Shown: positions 34,148-45,687 of the stretch, one piece after another
Layout of the letters: every line of letters starts with the position of its first letter
How positions within the stretch are numbered: position 1 is the stretch's first letter
DNA from: Buddleja alternifolia
Taxonomy: Eukaryota > Streptophyta > Magnoliopsida > Lamiales > Scrophulariaceae
Reading direction: 5' to 3'
Assembly: GCA_019426215.1 (NCBI GenBank)
Contig: CM033394.1
Span: forward strand, 36,020,423 to 36,084,422
DNA length: 64,000 bases
Notes under the pieces: model-generated
Told to the model about the DNA's origin: nothing
What the model saw: the letters and a program-made list of their open reading frames with translations, nothing else
Databases searched by the model: none
Made by a program: the position numbers and the translations under genes

Positions 34148-35878
34148 TTAAGCATTTAAATCAATCATACCTAATTCACTTCTCAAAGTGAGAAAGCGTT
34201 GTTCGTTGAGCGCTTTGGTGAAGATATCTGCCAATTGTTGGTCAGTTCCAATAAAGTGCATGGAGATATCTTTCTTTTGAACATGGTCACGCAAGAAATG
34301 GTATCTAATGTCAATGTGTTTGGTTCTAGAATGAAGGACAGGATTTTGGGTCATAGCTAAAGCGCTTTGGTTATCACAATGGATTGGGGTAGGACCTAGG
34401 ATTGTTCCATAATCTCTAAGTTGTTACCTCATCCAAAGGATTTGTGCACAACAGCTAACAGCGGCTACATATTCTGCCTCAGCGGTAGAAGTCGCTATGG
34501 ATTGTTGTTTCTTACTATGCCACGAAACTAGTCTATCACCTAGAAATTGACATGTACCACTAGTACTTTTTCTATCTATTTTGCATCTTGCAAAATTTGC
34601 GTCTGAATAAACGATTAGTTCAAAAGGAGAGTCCCGTGGATACCATAAGCCCACATTTTGTGTGCCTTTTAGGTATTTAAAGATTCTCTTGGCAGCATTT
34701 AAGTGTGATTCTCTAGGATCAGATTGAAAATGTGCACACATGCATATCGAAAACATAATATCAGGTCTACTAGCGGTAAGATAAAGAAGTGATCCAATGA
34801 TACCTCTATAGTTAGTGATATCAATTTTCTTCCCACTTTCATCTTTATCTAACTTAAGCGTTTGGCTCATTGGAATTTTTGAAGATGATGCATTTTCCAT
34901 ACCAAATTTCTTAATCATATCTCTTGTATACTTGGCTTGGTTTATAAATGTTCCATTAGGGAGTTGTTTAACTTGTAATCCTAAGAAGAAAGTTAATTCA
35001 CCCATCATGCTCATTTCAAATTGATCTTGCATCATTTTCGAAAATTTCTCACACAATCGCTTATTAGTAGAACCAAATATAATATCATCAACATAAATTT
35101 GGACTAAGAGAATATCTTCATTATGGGTAATTTTAAATAACGTTGTATCAACGCTGCCTTTTGAAATGCCTTTACCTATAAGGAAGATAGAGAGAGTGTC
35201 ATACCATGCTCTTGGTGCTTGTTTAAAGACATAGAGTGCCTTATCCAATTTGTAGACCATACTTTTGCCATGGTTGCTGATGAATCCTGGAGGTTGCTCC
35301 ACATAGACTTCTTCTTGGAGTTTACCATTCAGGAAAGCACTCTTCACGTCCATTTGGTAGACTATGAATTTGTTGAATGCGGCAAACGCTAGGAACATCC
35401 TAATCGCTTTAAGACGGGCTACTGGGGCATACGTCTCATCAAAATCAATACCCTCTTCTTGACAATAACCCTGAGCAACTAATCTGGCTTTGTTTCTTAT
35501 AACAATGCCATCTTCGTCCATTTTGTTCCTAAAAACCCATCTAGTCCCAATAACTCCTTGGTGAGTTGGTCTTGGTACTAGCGTCCAAACCTTGCTTTTC
35601 TCAAATTGGTTAAGCTCCTTTTGCATCACTTCTACCCAACTTGAATCACTGAGCGCTTCATCCACTTTCTTTGGTTCCATTTGAGATAGAAAACTTGCGA
35701 ACATGGCCTCATTAATTGTAGCTGACCTAGCTCTAACAGGTGCTTCCATATCTCCGATTACTAGCTCTGGTGGATGGTCTATAAGCCATTTGCGGTTTGG
35801 TTGGAACGGGTTGAGAGACTCTTGGTTATCAATCGCTTGACTCTCATTTGTCTCTTGCGCAGTCGCTACATCATTCAC
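34148..35878 (-). pseudogene. Element D reverse transcriptase and RNase H
   Basis: One frame from about 35878 to 34148, broken only by a TAA at 34424-34426. RT motifs: [73 protein letters not shown] and the catalytic YVDDIIFG. RNase [47 protein letters not shown] and ADIFTKAL. Catalytic residues look intact, so the stop is the visible lesion here. The product copies element RNA into DNA and removes the RNA strand within the particle. It is joined to integrase upstream by a frame change near 35880-35950. Confidence 0.92.
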
Positions 35879-37386
35879 AGTTCCAATCTGCTCTTGATGA
35901 TCATTCTCTTCATGATCATCAGTGATTCTGACATTATCACCATTTTAACCTCACGAGTATCCTTAGGAATAGGTACACGAATCTCATCATCTTCGTCATC
36001 ACTATCATCATTAAGATTGATTTGTGACGCTTGTTGGGTGAGATCTTCAATTCCTACATCATCAGGATTAACCTTACTCGATTCTTGGTTAGCATCATCA
36101 AACACAACATGAATGGATTCTTCAACCTTCGATTTGATCTTATTTAGGATGCGAAAACTCTTTCCATTCTTGGCATAGCCTAGAAAGATTCCCTCATCCG
36201 CTTTAGGATCAAAAGTCTTTAGGTTGTGGGATCCATTGTTATGAATAAAACATTTTGAACCAAGTACATGAAAATATAAAACGTTAGGCTTACGTCCCTT
36301 CCACAACTCATATGGAGTCTTCTCATGTTGCTTGTTGATCATACACCGGTTCTAAGTGTAGCAAGCGGTATTGATGGCTTCGGCCCAAAACCTTTGAGGC
36401 AGCTTGGATTCTGCTAACATCGTCCTAGCGGCTTCTTTAAGCGTTCTGTTCCGTCGCTCGGCAACTCCATTCTGTTGAGGTGTTCTAGGAGCAGAATACT
36501 CATAAAGTATTCCAAAGTCTATACAAAACTTCTCAACAAATTGGTTAGTAAATTCAGTTCCTCTATCGCTTCTAATTCTTGTCACCTTTAAATCTTTATA
36601 AGTTTGTAATTGACGAATTAGTGATGTGAGCTTGACACTAGTTTCATCTTTGGTCGCTAGGAATTCTACCCAAGTATAGCAAGAGAAATCATCAACTATT
36701 ACTAGCGAGTGCTTTTTACCACTAACACTAATGATTTGAATGGGACCAAACAAATCTAGATGCAATAGTTCAAGAACTCTAGAAGTAGATAGGCATGGTT
36801 TCTTCTTAAAAGATGATTTAACTTGTTTACCCATGTGGCATGCATCACATAAGCGATTCTTTTGAAAGTAACCCTTAGGTAATCCCTCTACTAGATTTAG
36901 TGATATTAATTGAGAGATTGCCTTAAAATTGAGGTGATTCATTTTTCTATGCCATAACCAACCTAATTCATTTTGACTTTTAGCAACAAAGCATGTGGGG
37001 TTGTTATCAATTGTAGAATCCCAATCTACTAAATACACATTGTTTGTTCTTTTTCCTCTTAATTTAGTAGACTTAGTCTTAGCGTCGTTAACATAGCAGA
37101 AGTCGCTTGAGAATTTTACTTCAAAGCCTTTATCACAAAATTGACTAATGCTTAACAAATTATGCTTAAGACCCTCAACATAATATACATCACTCATCAT
37201 GATGTTCCCCTTATGCATGATACCTATACCTTTGGTTTTACCTTTGGAGTTATCACCGAATATAACTTGAGGACCATTAGTAGCTCGATAGTTGACTAGG
37301 AGATTTTTTGATCCAGTCATGTGTCTTGACGATCCACTATCAATGTACCAAACTGAAGTATCGGTGTTGGCTCTAGGTACCTGCAT
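35875..37386 (-). pseudogene. Element D protease and integrase
   Basis: The frame from 37386 has the aspartic protease site WYIDSGSSRHMTG, then the GAG-pre-integrase zinc-binding set (LWHRKMNHLN and CDACHMGKQV). The integrase core carries the DDE residues in LELLHLDLFGP, IRSDRGTEF and NGVAERRNRT. A TAG at 36352-36354 interrupts it in frame, and it continues with TPYELWKGRKPN to the acidic linker at about 35880. Integrase inserts the cDNA; the CTCTA duplication is the 5-bp product expected for this enzyme type. The junction with gag (about 37390-37400) is a frame change, as is the junction with RT. Confidence 0.9.
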
Positions 37387-37399
37387 TTAAAGGATAATT

Positions 37400-39604
37400 C
37401 TAATTCTTCTTAGGTACCCATGTTGCCTTGGGTCCTTCTTTGTTAGTAACTTTGGATTGAATTAGAACTTTAGGAACCCATATTTGCCTAGTCTTCATTG
37501 TAGGAATACTGGCCTTCTTGGGTTTCACATCGTGTTGTGTGTGCTTTTTGGGTGTATAATAATATCCTCGATTATAATAGTAGTCATAATCATAATCATC
37601 ATAGTATCGATAATATGATCTTGACTGTCTTGGATATTGACGCTGGTATTTCCTTGGCGCTGGCTTGGGTTGCACTTTTGGTGCTAGACGCTTAGAGCTT
37701 GATTCACAGTGGTTAGGTTTATCCTTAGCCTTTTGAGCGTTTGGATGAACCTTTCTTTGTGAATCATTTGCTTTAGCCTTACCCTTGCCTGAGTCAGCTT
37801 TGGCTTTCTCATTTAGCCTCGTACCATTGTTGCTTGGTTCATTCAGCGTTTGACTTTGTGAACCTTTCTCAACAAAGAAAACACCCTTTCCTTTGTTGTT
37901 CGCCGTAACATTAGATTTATTAGGTTGTTTACCGAATTTATTGCATCCTAAACTGGTCTTTTCACCAAATAATCTAGTTACCTCAGTCACATTATCCAAC
38001 TTTCTAGAAGCTTTTGATAATGATGAGACGAGCTACTCTGATTTGGCAAGTCTAGCGATCAGTTCAGCTTCTCTCTTGACTATTATATCAAGATCGCTTT
38101 TTAATTGAATAATCTCACTCTCAAGTGATTGGTTCTTCTCAATGCATTGTTGCTGAACTTTCAACTCTGCTTTGAGTGTTACTTTATCTCTTGTGAGTTT
38201 TGAGATAATAGCGAGATCGTTTTGATATATTTTGGCGGCCTCTTGACAATCTTTATAATATTCATTAACTTTGTCAAGTAATTCATCATAAGAAAGAGGA
38301 TGAGATAATTCATTGGTTACCTCTGGTAGCAATTCGTCAGATGCTTCATCTTCTCTTGCCATGAGACAGGTCAACGCTGAGTCGCTTGTAGGCTCATCAT
38401 CACTGCTTTCATCTGATGATTCCAAATCCTCTTCAGGTGCGGGGAATGGTTCAGATACCGCTAGCAAACCTTGTTGGCGAAGGTTGCTCCTGAATTGGTT
38501 TCTATTCGCATAGTCTTGCCTTGTGGGCTTAGACACATTTGGATAAGGGCAATTTACCTGGTAGTGCCCTGGTTTCTTGCAATTATAACACAAATTAGTT
38601 TTCATTTTCTGTTCAGTGGATAATCGCTTTGATCTGACTGGCGCTGAGAGATTTTGAGTAGGAGTCGTAGGCGCTTAGTAAGGAACTGGCACTACTGGTT
38701 GAGGTGCAGAGTACACTGGCGCTTGATACTGAAGCGCTGGAGCAGGGGGAGGAGTTTGAATTGAAGTTTGTCCAATAGGATTTCTCTTTTCATATCTTAA
38801 AAATTTCTTGAATTTCTTGACCAATAAGGCCATTTCCTTTTCTTCATTTGAATCCGTTGGTTTCACTTCGCTAACCGCTTTACCCTTACTTTGGGTAGTA
38901 GCGATTAAAGCTCCTGATTCAGTCGCTGAAGTCAATGTGTCGCTGACTTCACCCAATTCGAATTCAAATGCCTTTAACTCTGAAAACACATGTTCTGGAG
39001 TAAGAGTCTCCAAGGTCTGTAATTCTCTCATAGCAACAGTCTTAATCAAGTATTTACTTGGAAGACTTCTGAAAATCTTATTGACCATTTCCTTGTTGGT
39101 CAATTCCTTATCTAGTGACGCTAACTCTGTAATGAGCAAAGTAAATCTTGCGTCCAATTGTTCTAGCGTCTCATTGGGCTACATCTTGAAATGCTCGAAT
39201 CTTTGCATGGCTATGGAGAGCTTATTCTCCTTCATTTGTGCCGATCCTTCACACACTATAGCCAACTTATCCCATATTTCTTTGGAAGTCTTACATTGCT
39301 TGATCTTGTTGAACAATGCATCATTGTCTCCTAATGCTGAGTAAAGTGCACTTCGTCCAACATTATCTAGATTTGCCCTTTTTCGATCATCAGGCGTCCA
39401 TTCTAACTTAGGTTTCTCGACATAACCATCTGGAGTGGCCTCGGTTGCTTCAGGGGCTCGAGTTACAACTTTCATAATCTGAATGGGGCCATCTGTAATC
39501 ACATCACACATTTTATTATCGCAAGAGCATAAATAAGCGAATGTTCTAAGTTTCCAAGAATCATAGTTTGATTCTACCAACTTAGGCATTTTGTTAAAAG
39601 CCAT
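37400..39604 (-). pseudogene. Element D gag
   Basis: The ATG at 39604 starts MAFNKMPKLVESNYDSWKLR, followed by the gag core (KIKQCKTSKEIWDKLA, LFNKIKQCK). Stops TAG at 39179-39181, TAA at 38675-38677 and TAG at 38033-38035 all lie in the same continuing frame. The second piece holds FTLLITELASLDKELTNKEM; the third holds one intact CX2CX4HX4C zinc knuckle (CYNCKKPGHYQVNC, about 38555-38595) and a long charged, coiled-coil-like region. The fourth is a basic, Tyr-rich segment (YRYYDDYDYDYYYNRGYYY). A gag this long with a C-terminal extension is usual for Sireviruses. Confidence 0.88.
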
Positions 39605-39705
39605 AATGAGATGTTTTAAAGAGAAAATTTAAAGCGATTAAGTTTTAAAAAGATGGATCTGAACAAGCAGTTACGCTCGGAAACGCTTAGGTTTCTAATT
39701 CAACC

Positions 39706-39717
39706 GCTCTGATACCA
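39706..39717 (-). other. Primer binding site of element D
   Basis: The minus strand reads TGGTATCAGAGC, an exact match to the initiator-Met tRNA site used by plant copia elements, two bases after the 5' LTR end at 39720. Confidence 0.93.
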
Positions 39718-39719
39718 CT

Positions 39720-41206
39720 TGGTGGTCCCAAGTGGCATACGAAAGAGTCTAGAAGGGGGGGGTGAATAGACCCTGAAGTCTTTTTCGACTTCAAAAATTC
39801 GTATCACTTTTAAAGATTTGAACGCTTAGAAGCTGAGCGCTTGGGTCAGGCGCTTCAGTAAAGATAACTTAGACTTAGTGATTTTAGCAATTTACCAAAG
39901 TAGGGTAATGCCTAGATCACTTAATCAGGGTTAGCACAACGGAAATGATTTTTAGCGTTCGATTGGTTAATTAATCGCTTTGCAATTAGCTTGTCTTTTT
40001 CAAAGAATATAATATAATGTAAATTAAGACAATAATTAAAGTAAATGACACAAGAGATTGTAAGGTTCACTGGGTGATGTAATCTCAGCTACGTCCTTCT
40101 TCTCCTTTTTCACTTGGAGGAATTTACTAGGATGATTATCGAAGAATCACACAGAATCTTCTACAAGATAGTAAAGGATGAAAAAGATCTCGGGCTCCTT
40201 GATCACACAGATTTCTGCACCAATGAAGATCGTCTACTACAAGCTTCTCTCACTCAGAAATACTGCCTGTAAGGGGCTTCAACAGCTTTCTCACTCAGAT
40301 GAAAGGTTGAGGGTTTTGTCACAAGGGTTTGTTTGTTTTTGGGAAGTTCAAACAACTTGGAATATCTCAATAGGAATTTAGGTTTCTTCTTTGGAAGAGG
40401 TTTGAGATATTTGTGACTGTCTGGAATGTAGATGAAAAGCTTGAAGGAATTTTAGCTATGGAGTTTCTAAGCTTTTTCTTGTGCAGGTACGTAAATTTCT
40501 CTTGTAATATTATGTACTATGTTTTTAGGGTTTGCTGAAGGTAAGGTATTTATAGGCAATTCTTGGGATCTGTCCGTTGGACACATGTGGGAGCGTGCCT
40601 TTCACACAGCGTGTGATTCTACCTTTTCTCTGACATTCCTTAAAATCTGCTGGCACCAATTGGGTGGGAGCAGCTATAAACTCTGAAGTTCTGACAGTCT
40701 AGTAAAAAAGGTGGCTTGTCCACAAGTCATAGTGGCTTATCACATTTAATGCTCTTATCAGACATTTAATGCATTTGAATTTATTTCCCGTTGGAAATAA
40801 ATGTCCGTTGAATGATTGCATTTAAGTCCTTCATGACTTGAGGATTTAATTCAGGTGAATCTGACATTGGATCGCTAGAATGATTTGAGCACTTGATTCA
40901 TAAATCCTGAAATAGTCCTTTAGCGTTTGACGGGCGCTAAGAACAAATATTCATCTTCAGTTGACTTCAGACGCTGATCTTCAACTTCTTCTCTAATAGA
41001 CTCACCTAGAATTCTATTAGCGATTCGGTATCTAATACTTAGTCTAAAATCTATAAAGATAAAAATTACAAGCCTAAAAAAAAAATTACATACTTTCAAA
41101 CGCTTATACAAAGATCTATCAAAACAGAAACTTACATTGTATTTGGGGTCCAACATAAAATCCTATCTTGTCATCATCAAAACATCTAACATGAAATTTC
41201 CTAACA
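39720..41206 (-). repeat. 5' LTR of element D
   Basis: 1487 bp, with edges as in the 3' LTR (plus strand TGGTGGTCCC...TTTCCTAACA). It is followed on the right by target copy CTCTA (41207-41211). It would carry the promoter for gag-pol RNA on the minus strand. Confidence 0.95.
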
Positions 41207-42720
41207 CTCTATCATTTCCTGGTGAATATAGTCAATACCTCACCTTTAAATTGTCTTGTTCACCAATGCCCTCTCTCTCATATCCACCTTTCAGGTGAAA
41301 TTCCCAATTCCCTGGATCTTGTTGAAGAAGCATTGTCTAAATTGAGCTACAGATTCCCGAGTCACTGGCGGAGGCAGGCATCTTTCATCTTTCAATCTGG
41401 GGAATAGATCGGGCTACTACTGAGCGCTGCTAGACTGAGTAAGCACTTGAGGTGTTGCTGAAGGCCTTAACTGCTAGTGATGCTCTTAGCTCTTGAGCTC
41501 TAACTCTTTTCCCCTTATTGCCATCATGACGCTAGGATTGGAGTAGTTTTACTATGACTTGTAGTTGTTGAGAAACCTCCTTATTCGCCATGAGACACAT
41601 TATATAAGTCATAACCTTTCTATCTGCCTCAAACTTTTGCTTGAAGACCCACTTGCAATCTATGACCTTAAAGACCTCAAGTCATGGTTCAAAGTCGCGG
41701 TATCGGTGATAATATCGGCGGGCGCTGTTCCATATCGATCGCGGCGTATCGGGATATTATCGGGCGATACGATACAAAAGCATTATAAAATGCTCCAAAA
41801 ATTCTAAAAAAAATAATAAAATTAAAGAAAAATATAAATAACACAAATTGCTAGTTTTTAATACATATTAAAAGTATTTACTACATCAACCATCGATGAA
41901 GTTAAATATATCATTCTAGTCGCTCTAGAAATTAATTCTAGAAGCTAAATAACACAAATTGCTTATATACTATCTTCAAACTATATTTACACTTCATATC
42001 GTGAATCATCCCGCAAACAACTGTTGTGAATAATACAAAGAAAGACATAAAGCTGGAATATTCTCTGAAAAAGAAAAGTAAACCTATTCCTACTCTACAA
42101 AAAAAAGCAAACATACTCTCTGAAAAAGGAAAAGAAAAGAAACTTATGCTTTTTTGCTTTGTCTTCTTCAAAATCATCCCACCAGCAGCAGCTTTTCCTT
42201 CAACAGCAACAGTTCCTTCAAAACATGAAATCGGCCGCTATCATTGGAAAATCGGCCGATATTATCGATATAATCCGATATTATCATGATATCGCCGATA
42301 TTATCGGCCGATATCCGATAATATCGGCGATACCATGCCCAAACGGTAACAAACCGTATCGCAGGATTTTATCGGATTGGAGGGGTCCTATCTGGTTACG
42401 TATCGGCCGATATCATCGGATATCGGCCGATACTTTGAACCATGGCTCAAGTGGGTAACCACTAAGATCCATGTGGTTGGAGTACATGAAGTTTATCTTA
42501 GATTTTATGTCTTCTAACTATTTCCTGGTATCAATATCAGACACCGCTTCCTCGTACGTCCTCCAATCTAAATCCAAGGGAGGAGTCCCCTCGTTGTTTT
42601 CCAGCATAAGACCGCTTCGAAGGTTGTGTTTATACAGCTTATATATCACATTGTGCAACAATGACCTATTGTGGGAAAAATTTATGGTTCTTGAGTTACC
42701 TCAAGTTCTACAACTTTGAC
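41207..42720 (-). pseudogene. Degenerate copia RT and unassigned remnant around a MITE
   Basis: Minus-strand pieces on both sides of the MITE at 41683-42444 belong to a copia RT N-terminus: WRTYEEAVSDIDTRK and LEDIKSKINFMYSN on the right (about 42490-42580), and KVIDCKWVFKQKFEADRK on the left (about 41610-41665). This is another copia family than E1/A/B. The part nearest element D (41212-41600) is not recognised; it continues into the coding-like remnant at 27480-27632 if D is removed. Confidence 0.6.
41683..42444. mobile_element. hAT-like MITE built of CCGATAT repeats
   Basis: Terminal inverted repeats CATGGTTCAAAGT (41683-41695) and ACTTTGAACCATG (42432-42444) are perfect over 13 bp. Flanks CCTCAAGT (41675-41682) and GCTCAAGT (42445-42452) form an 8-bp target duplication with one mismatch, the size made by hAT transposases. 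Both subterminal zones are full of TATCGG/CCGATA words in both orientations (CGGCCGATATTATCGATAT and similar, 42230-42435), giving many short palindromes. The centre is AT-rich with no transposase, so it is non-autonomous, 762 bp. Confidence 0.8.
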
Positions 42721-44083
42721 ACTCCTATCCAGTAGGAACTTCTCTCCATGAAAGTGACATTCCTCAAAACAGAGACATTCATTTCCACGAAGGTGACACC
42801 CCAAGTATCCCAGCCACCCGTCGTCCGAAAATACAACGCCTCCCACCTTTCCCCTCCGCCTCCATCGAGGCCGCCAGAAATACCCTCACTTCTATCCCTG
42901 CCCCATTGCCTCCCTTAGATCCAACCCTTCGTGTCCATCACTTTTTCATTGATTTTCTTTTGGTTTTTTTAATTTAGTTTTAATTTTCTTTCATTTTTCC
43001 TGAATTTTTTTTTTCTATTTTTTAAATTTCCTTTGACTTTTTTCTTATTTTTCTGATTATTTTAATTAATTATTAAATAAGATAAACAAAATTTAACAGT
43101 TGATCACAAATGATTCAATCGCTGTGAAAAAATGAGAATTAATATAATATTTATCAAAATGAGGGGCATAACACGCTTACCATAATTAATATTAACCGCG
43201 GTAGACTTTACTAACGAAAAGAAAGCCTCTGTAATCCAAAAATTACATAGATTTTCTTTATTACTGTTTACCTAATACATGGTGGTCTTTTGTAGATCAA
43301 CGATTGCAGGGGAGCAATGTACAAATAACCTCAATAAAATTACATAATTAATATAATTGGGGAAAAAACTATTTTGTTTTCAACATTTATTTTGTACACA
43401 TCAAGATGTACATTTGCTAACCGCCTATATGAAAATAGATTGGCTAATGGGTTAATTTATTTGGCAACTGAAATACGACACCATAAACGACCCACTTTTA
43501 ATATCATCAATCAATTCAATTACCTTCCCTAGTTGTCCTTGTTCACTTGTAGTTGTAGGGCTACACCACCATTATACACATCTTTGCTTGTTACACCAAA
43601 CTCCCTCCATAGTCCGTACGTGGGGCCCCAATTACATTATTTGGGACTAGCATCCCATTTATTAGTTCGCCAACCCCTACTTATAATTCTTGAACAAATA
43701 AAGTAAGTTTTTAATTGCAATTATGATGGGGACCATTGAAGATTGTATATTTTTGTGTATCTTATACCAAACCGTCAAAGTGTTGGGAAAGAGGTATCTT
43801 GGACCTAAAATTTTCAATTTTATGATGATAAATCTATCATACCTATTGTTGATTTTGAATTCCAAACCAACCTTTGTTTTGAGTTATTTGTTGGAAGTTA
43901 GCTTAGAAAATTAGGGCGATACGTCTCAGTTTGACCAATTATTTGAACAAGTTTCATATATTATTTATGAAATTTCTATGGCTAATATTAATTTACTTAA
44001 AAAGTTGAACTTAGTGCACTTAATTGCTCTAATTTGATTCCGGATTAATGAAAATTAATGTTTAAGTGAACCCTAAATAGAGT
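42721..44083. other. Intergenic stretch without recognised gene
   Basis: It includes a C-rich patch (42790-42950), a T-rich patch (42960-43070) and otherwise ordinary AT-rich DNA. Short open frames near 43720-43914 look accidental. No element ends were identified. Confidence 0.6.
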
Positions 44084-44149
44084 AAAAGTGCTTAAATGGA
44101 TTCATACGGTGAGCACGGCTCTCCGCAGTGGTATGGTTGATTCTAGTAT

Positions 44150-45687
44150 TAATGAGTCTTTGATTGTGTTAATTCCTAACTGAATCCTACACATCTCTCT
44201 AAGTTTAGACCAATTAGTCTATGCAATGTGATTCTCAAAATTATAACTAAAACAATGGCCAATAGACTGCGAGTTTAGTGGACTCCATGATTCCCCAAAC
44301 TCAGAGTAGTTTCATTAAAGGTCGACAGACAGTGGATAACATTATCATTACCCAGGAACTTATTCACCAGATGAATTTGCTCTGAGGTAAGAAAGGATTC
44401 TTTATAGCCAAAATTGATTTTGAAAAGGCGTATGATAGAATTGATTGGTCTTTCTTGAGAAATGTGTTAGATGAGATGAAGTTTCCCGCGTCTTGGATAA
44501 ACCTTATTTTAGATCACACCTCTACCGCAAAGCTTTCCCTTCTTTGGAATGGGAAAGCAACGAAATGGTTTAATCCGAAACGAGGTCTAAGATAGGGAGA
44601 CCCTCTTTCTCCTTATTTGTTTGTGTTTTGTGTGCAGAAGTTAGGTACCCTCATTGATCAAGCCGTCAGCAGAAGACATTGGCACCCTGTTCCTTCTTCT
44701 CGTACGGGGCCAAAAGTCTCCCACCTCATGTTTGTTGATGACCTTATTTTGTTTGGAAAGGCGTCAGATAGACAGACTCAAGTCATCCAGGATATCCTTG
44801 AGCAGTATTGAAATATGTTGTGCCAGCTAGTCAGTAGACAAAAATCGTGTATCTTCTTTTCGCCTAATGTCCCTGGACCCTTAACTAGAGACATTGAGCG
44901 AATAGTTGGGCTTGAAATCACCCGGAATTTGGAGAGATATTTGGGCGCCCCGTTGCACCATACTTGACCTGTTCGACAAACGTACAATTTTATTGTGGAA
45001 AAAGTCCAAAAAAAGTTGAAAGGATGGAAGATGCAAAAGCTCTCGTTAGGCCACTCTCGTTAAAGCCGTCACAGAAACTATACCCTCATATTTTATGCAA
45101 ACTTCAAAAATTCCATTAGGGGTGTGTGACGAGGTAGAAAAAATCAACCACAGGTTTTTTTGGGGAGGTACAGACGAGGTTCGTCGGATGCACTTATTGT
45201 CTTGGGATCGAGTATGTCAAAGCAAATCCAATGGAGGCCTTGGCTTACATAGGATTCGCGAGATAAACTTAGCCCTACTGGGAAAGCTAGGGTGGCAATT
45301 GGTGAATAATGACTCGAAGCTTTGAGTCCAGGTCCTACGACATAAATATCTCATTAGTCAAAATGGTAGACATCGGAGTCGTACTTCTCACACGTGGAGA
45401 AGTATTCAGGTAGCCGGGCCTTTGCTCAATGATGGCATGATGTGGAAGATTGGTAACAGAGAATTTGTGCGCTTTTGGAAGGATCGCTGGTTGGGAAAGA
45501 GTAGTTTAAATCAGAAACTTGGCCAAGCGACGAACCATGTTAATGATGATCGGAGAGTTGCTATTTATTGGAGCCCGGGTCGAGGTTAGAAATGGGACGA
45601 GATAGGGCTGCTCCTACAAGAGATTTGGGATGAGCTGACTTTGATTCACATTGAGGATGACACCAGCCTTGTTGACATGCCTGTTTG
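44150..45687 (+). pseudogene. LINE reverse transcriptase (ORF2 part)
   Basis: Plus-strand pieces in changing frames read as plant non-LTR RT: FRPISLCNVILKIITKTMAN, SFIKGRQTVDNIIITQELIH, FFIAKIDFEKAYDRIDWSFL (first catalytic Asp region), GDPLSPYLFVF, and the catalytic LMFVDDLILFGKAS at about 44728-44770. The C-terminal part INHRFFWGGTDEVRRMHLLS and SNGGLGLHRIREINLALLGK lies at 45140-45300. At least five stops and several frameshifts are visible. The enzyme would have copied LINE RNA at a nicked target site. Confidence 0.9.

Larger units (their letters stand above)
27633..41206 (-). mobile_element. Complete Sirevirus-like copia element D with envelope-like region
   Basis: A 13,574-bp element with LTRs at 27633-29116 and 39720-41206. 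Identical CTCTA target duplications lie at 27628-27632 and 41207-41211. It has a tRNA-Met primer site and a G-rich polypurine tract. The order on the minus strand is LTR, gag, protease, integrase, RT, RNase H, about 5 kb of extra open frames, LTR. Integrase before RT makes it Ty1-copia; large size, long LTRs and extra frames after RNase H are typical of the Sirevirus (SIRE/Maximus) lineage. The two LTRs differ at few sites over the parts compared, so it is fairly young, yet gag-pol has at least five in-frame stops and two frame changes. It is probably not autonomous. Confidence 0.93.

Noticed and set aside
43723..43914. 63-codon frame in intergenic DNA
   Set aside because: AT-driven, with an overlapping frame on the other strand and no motif.
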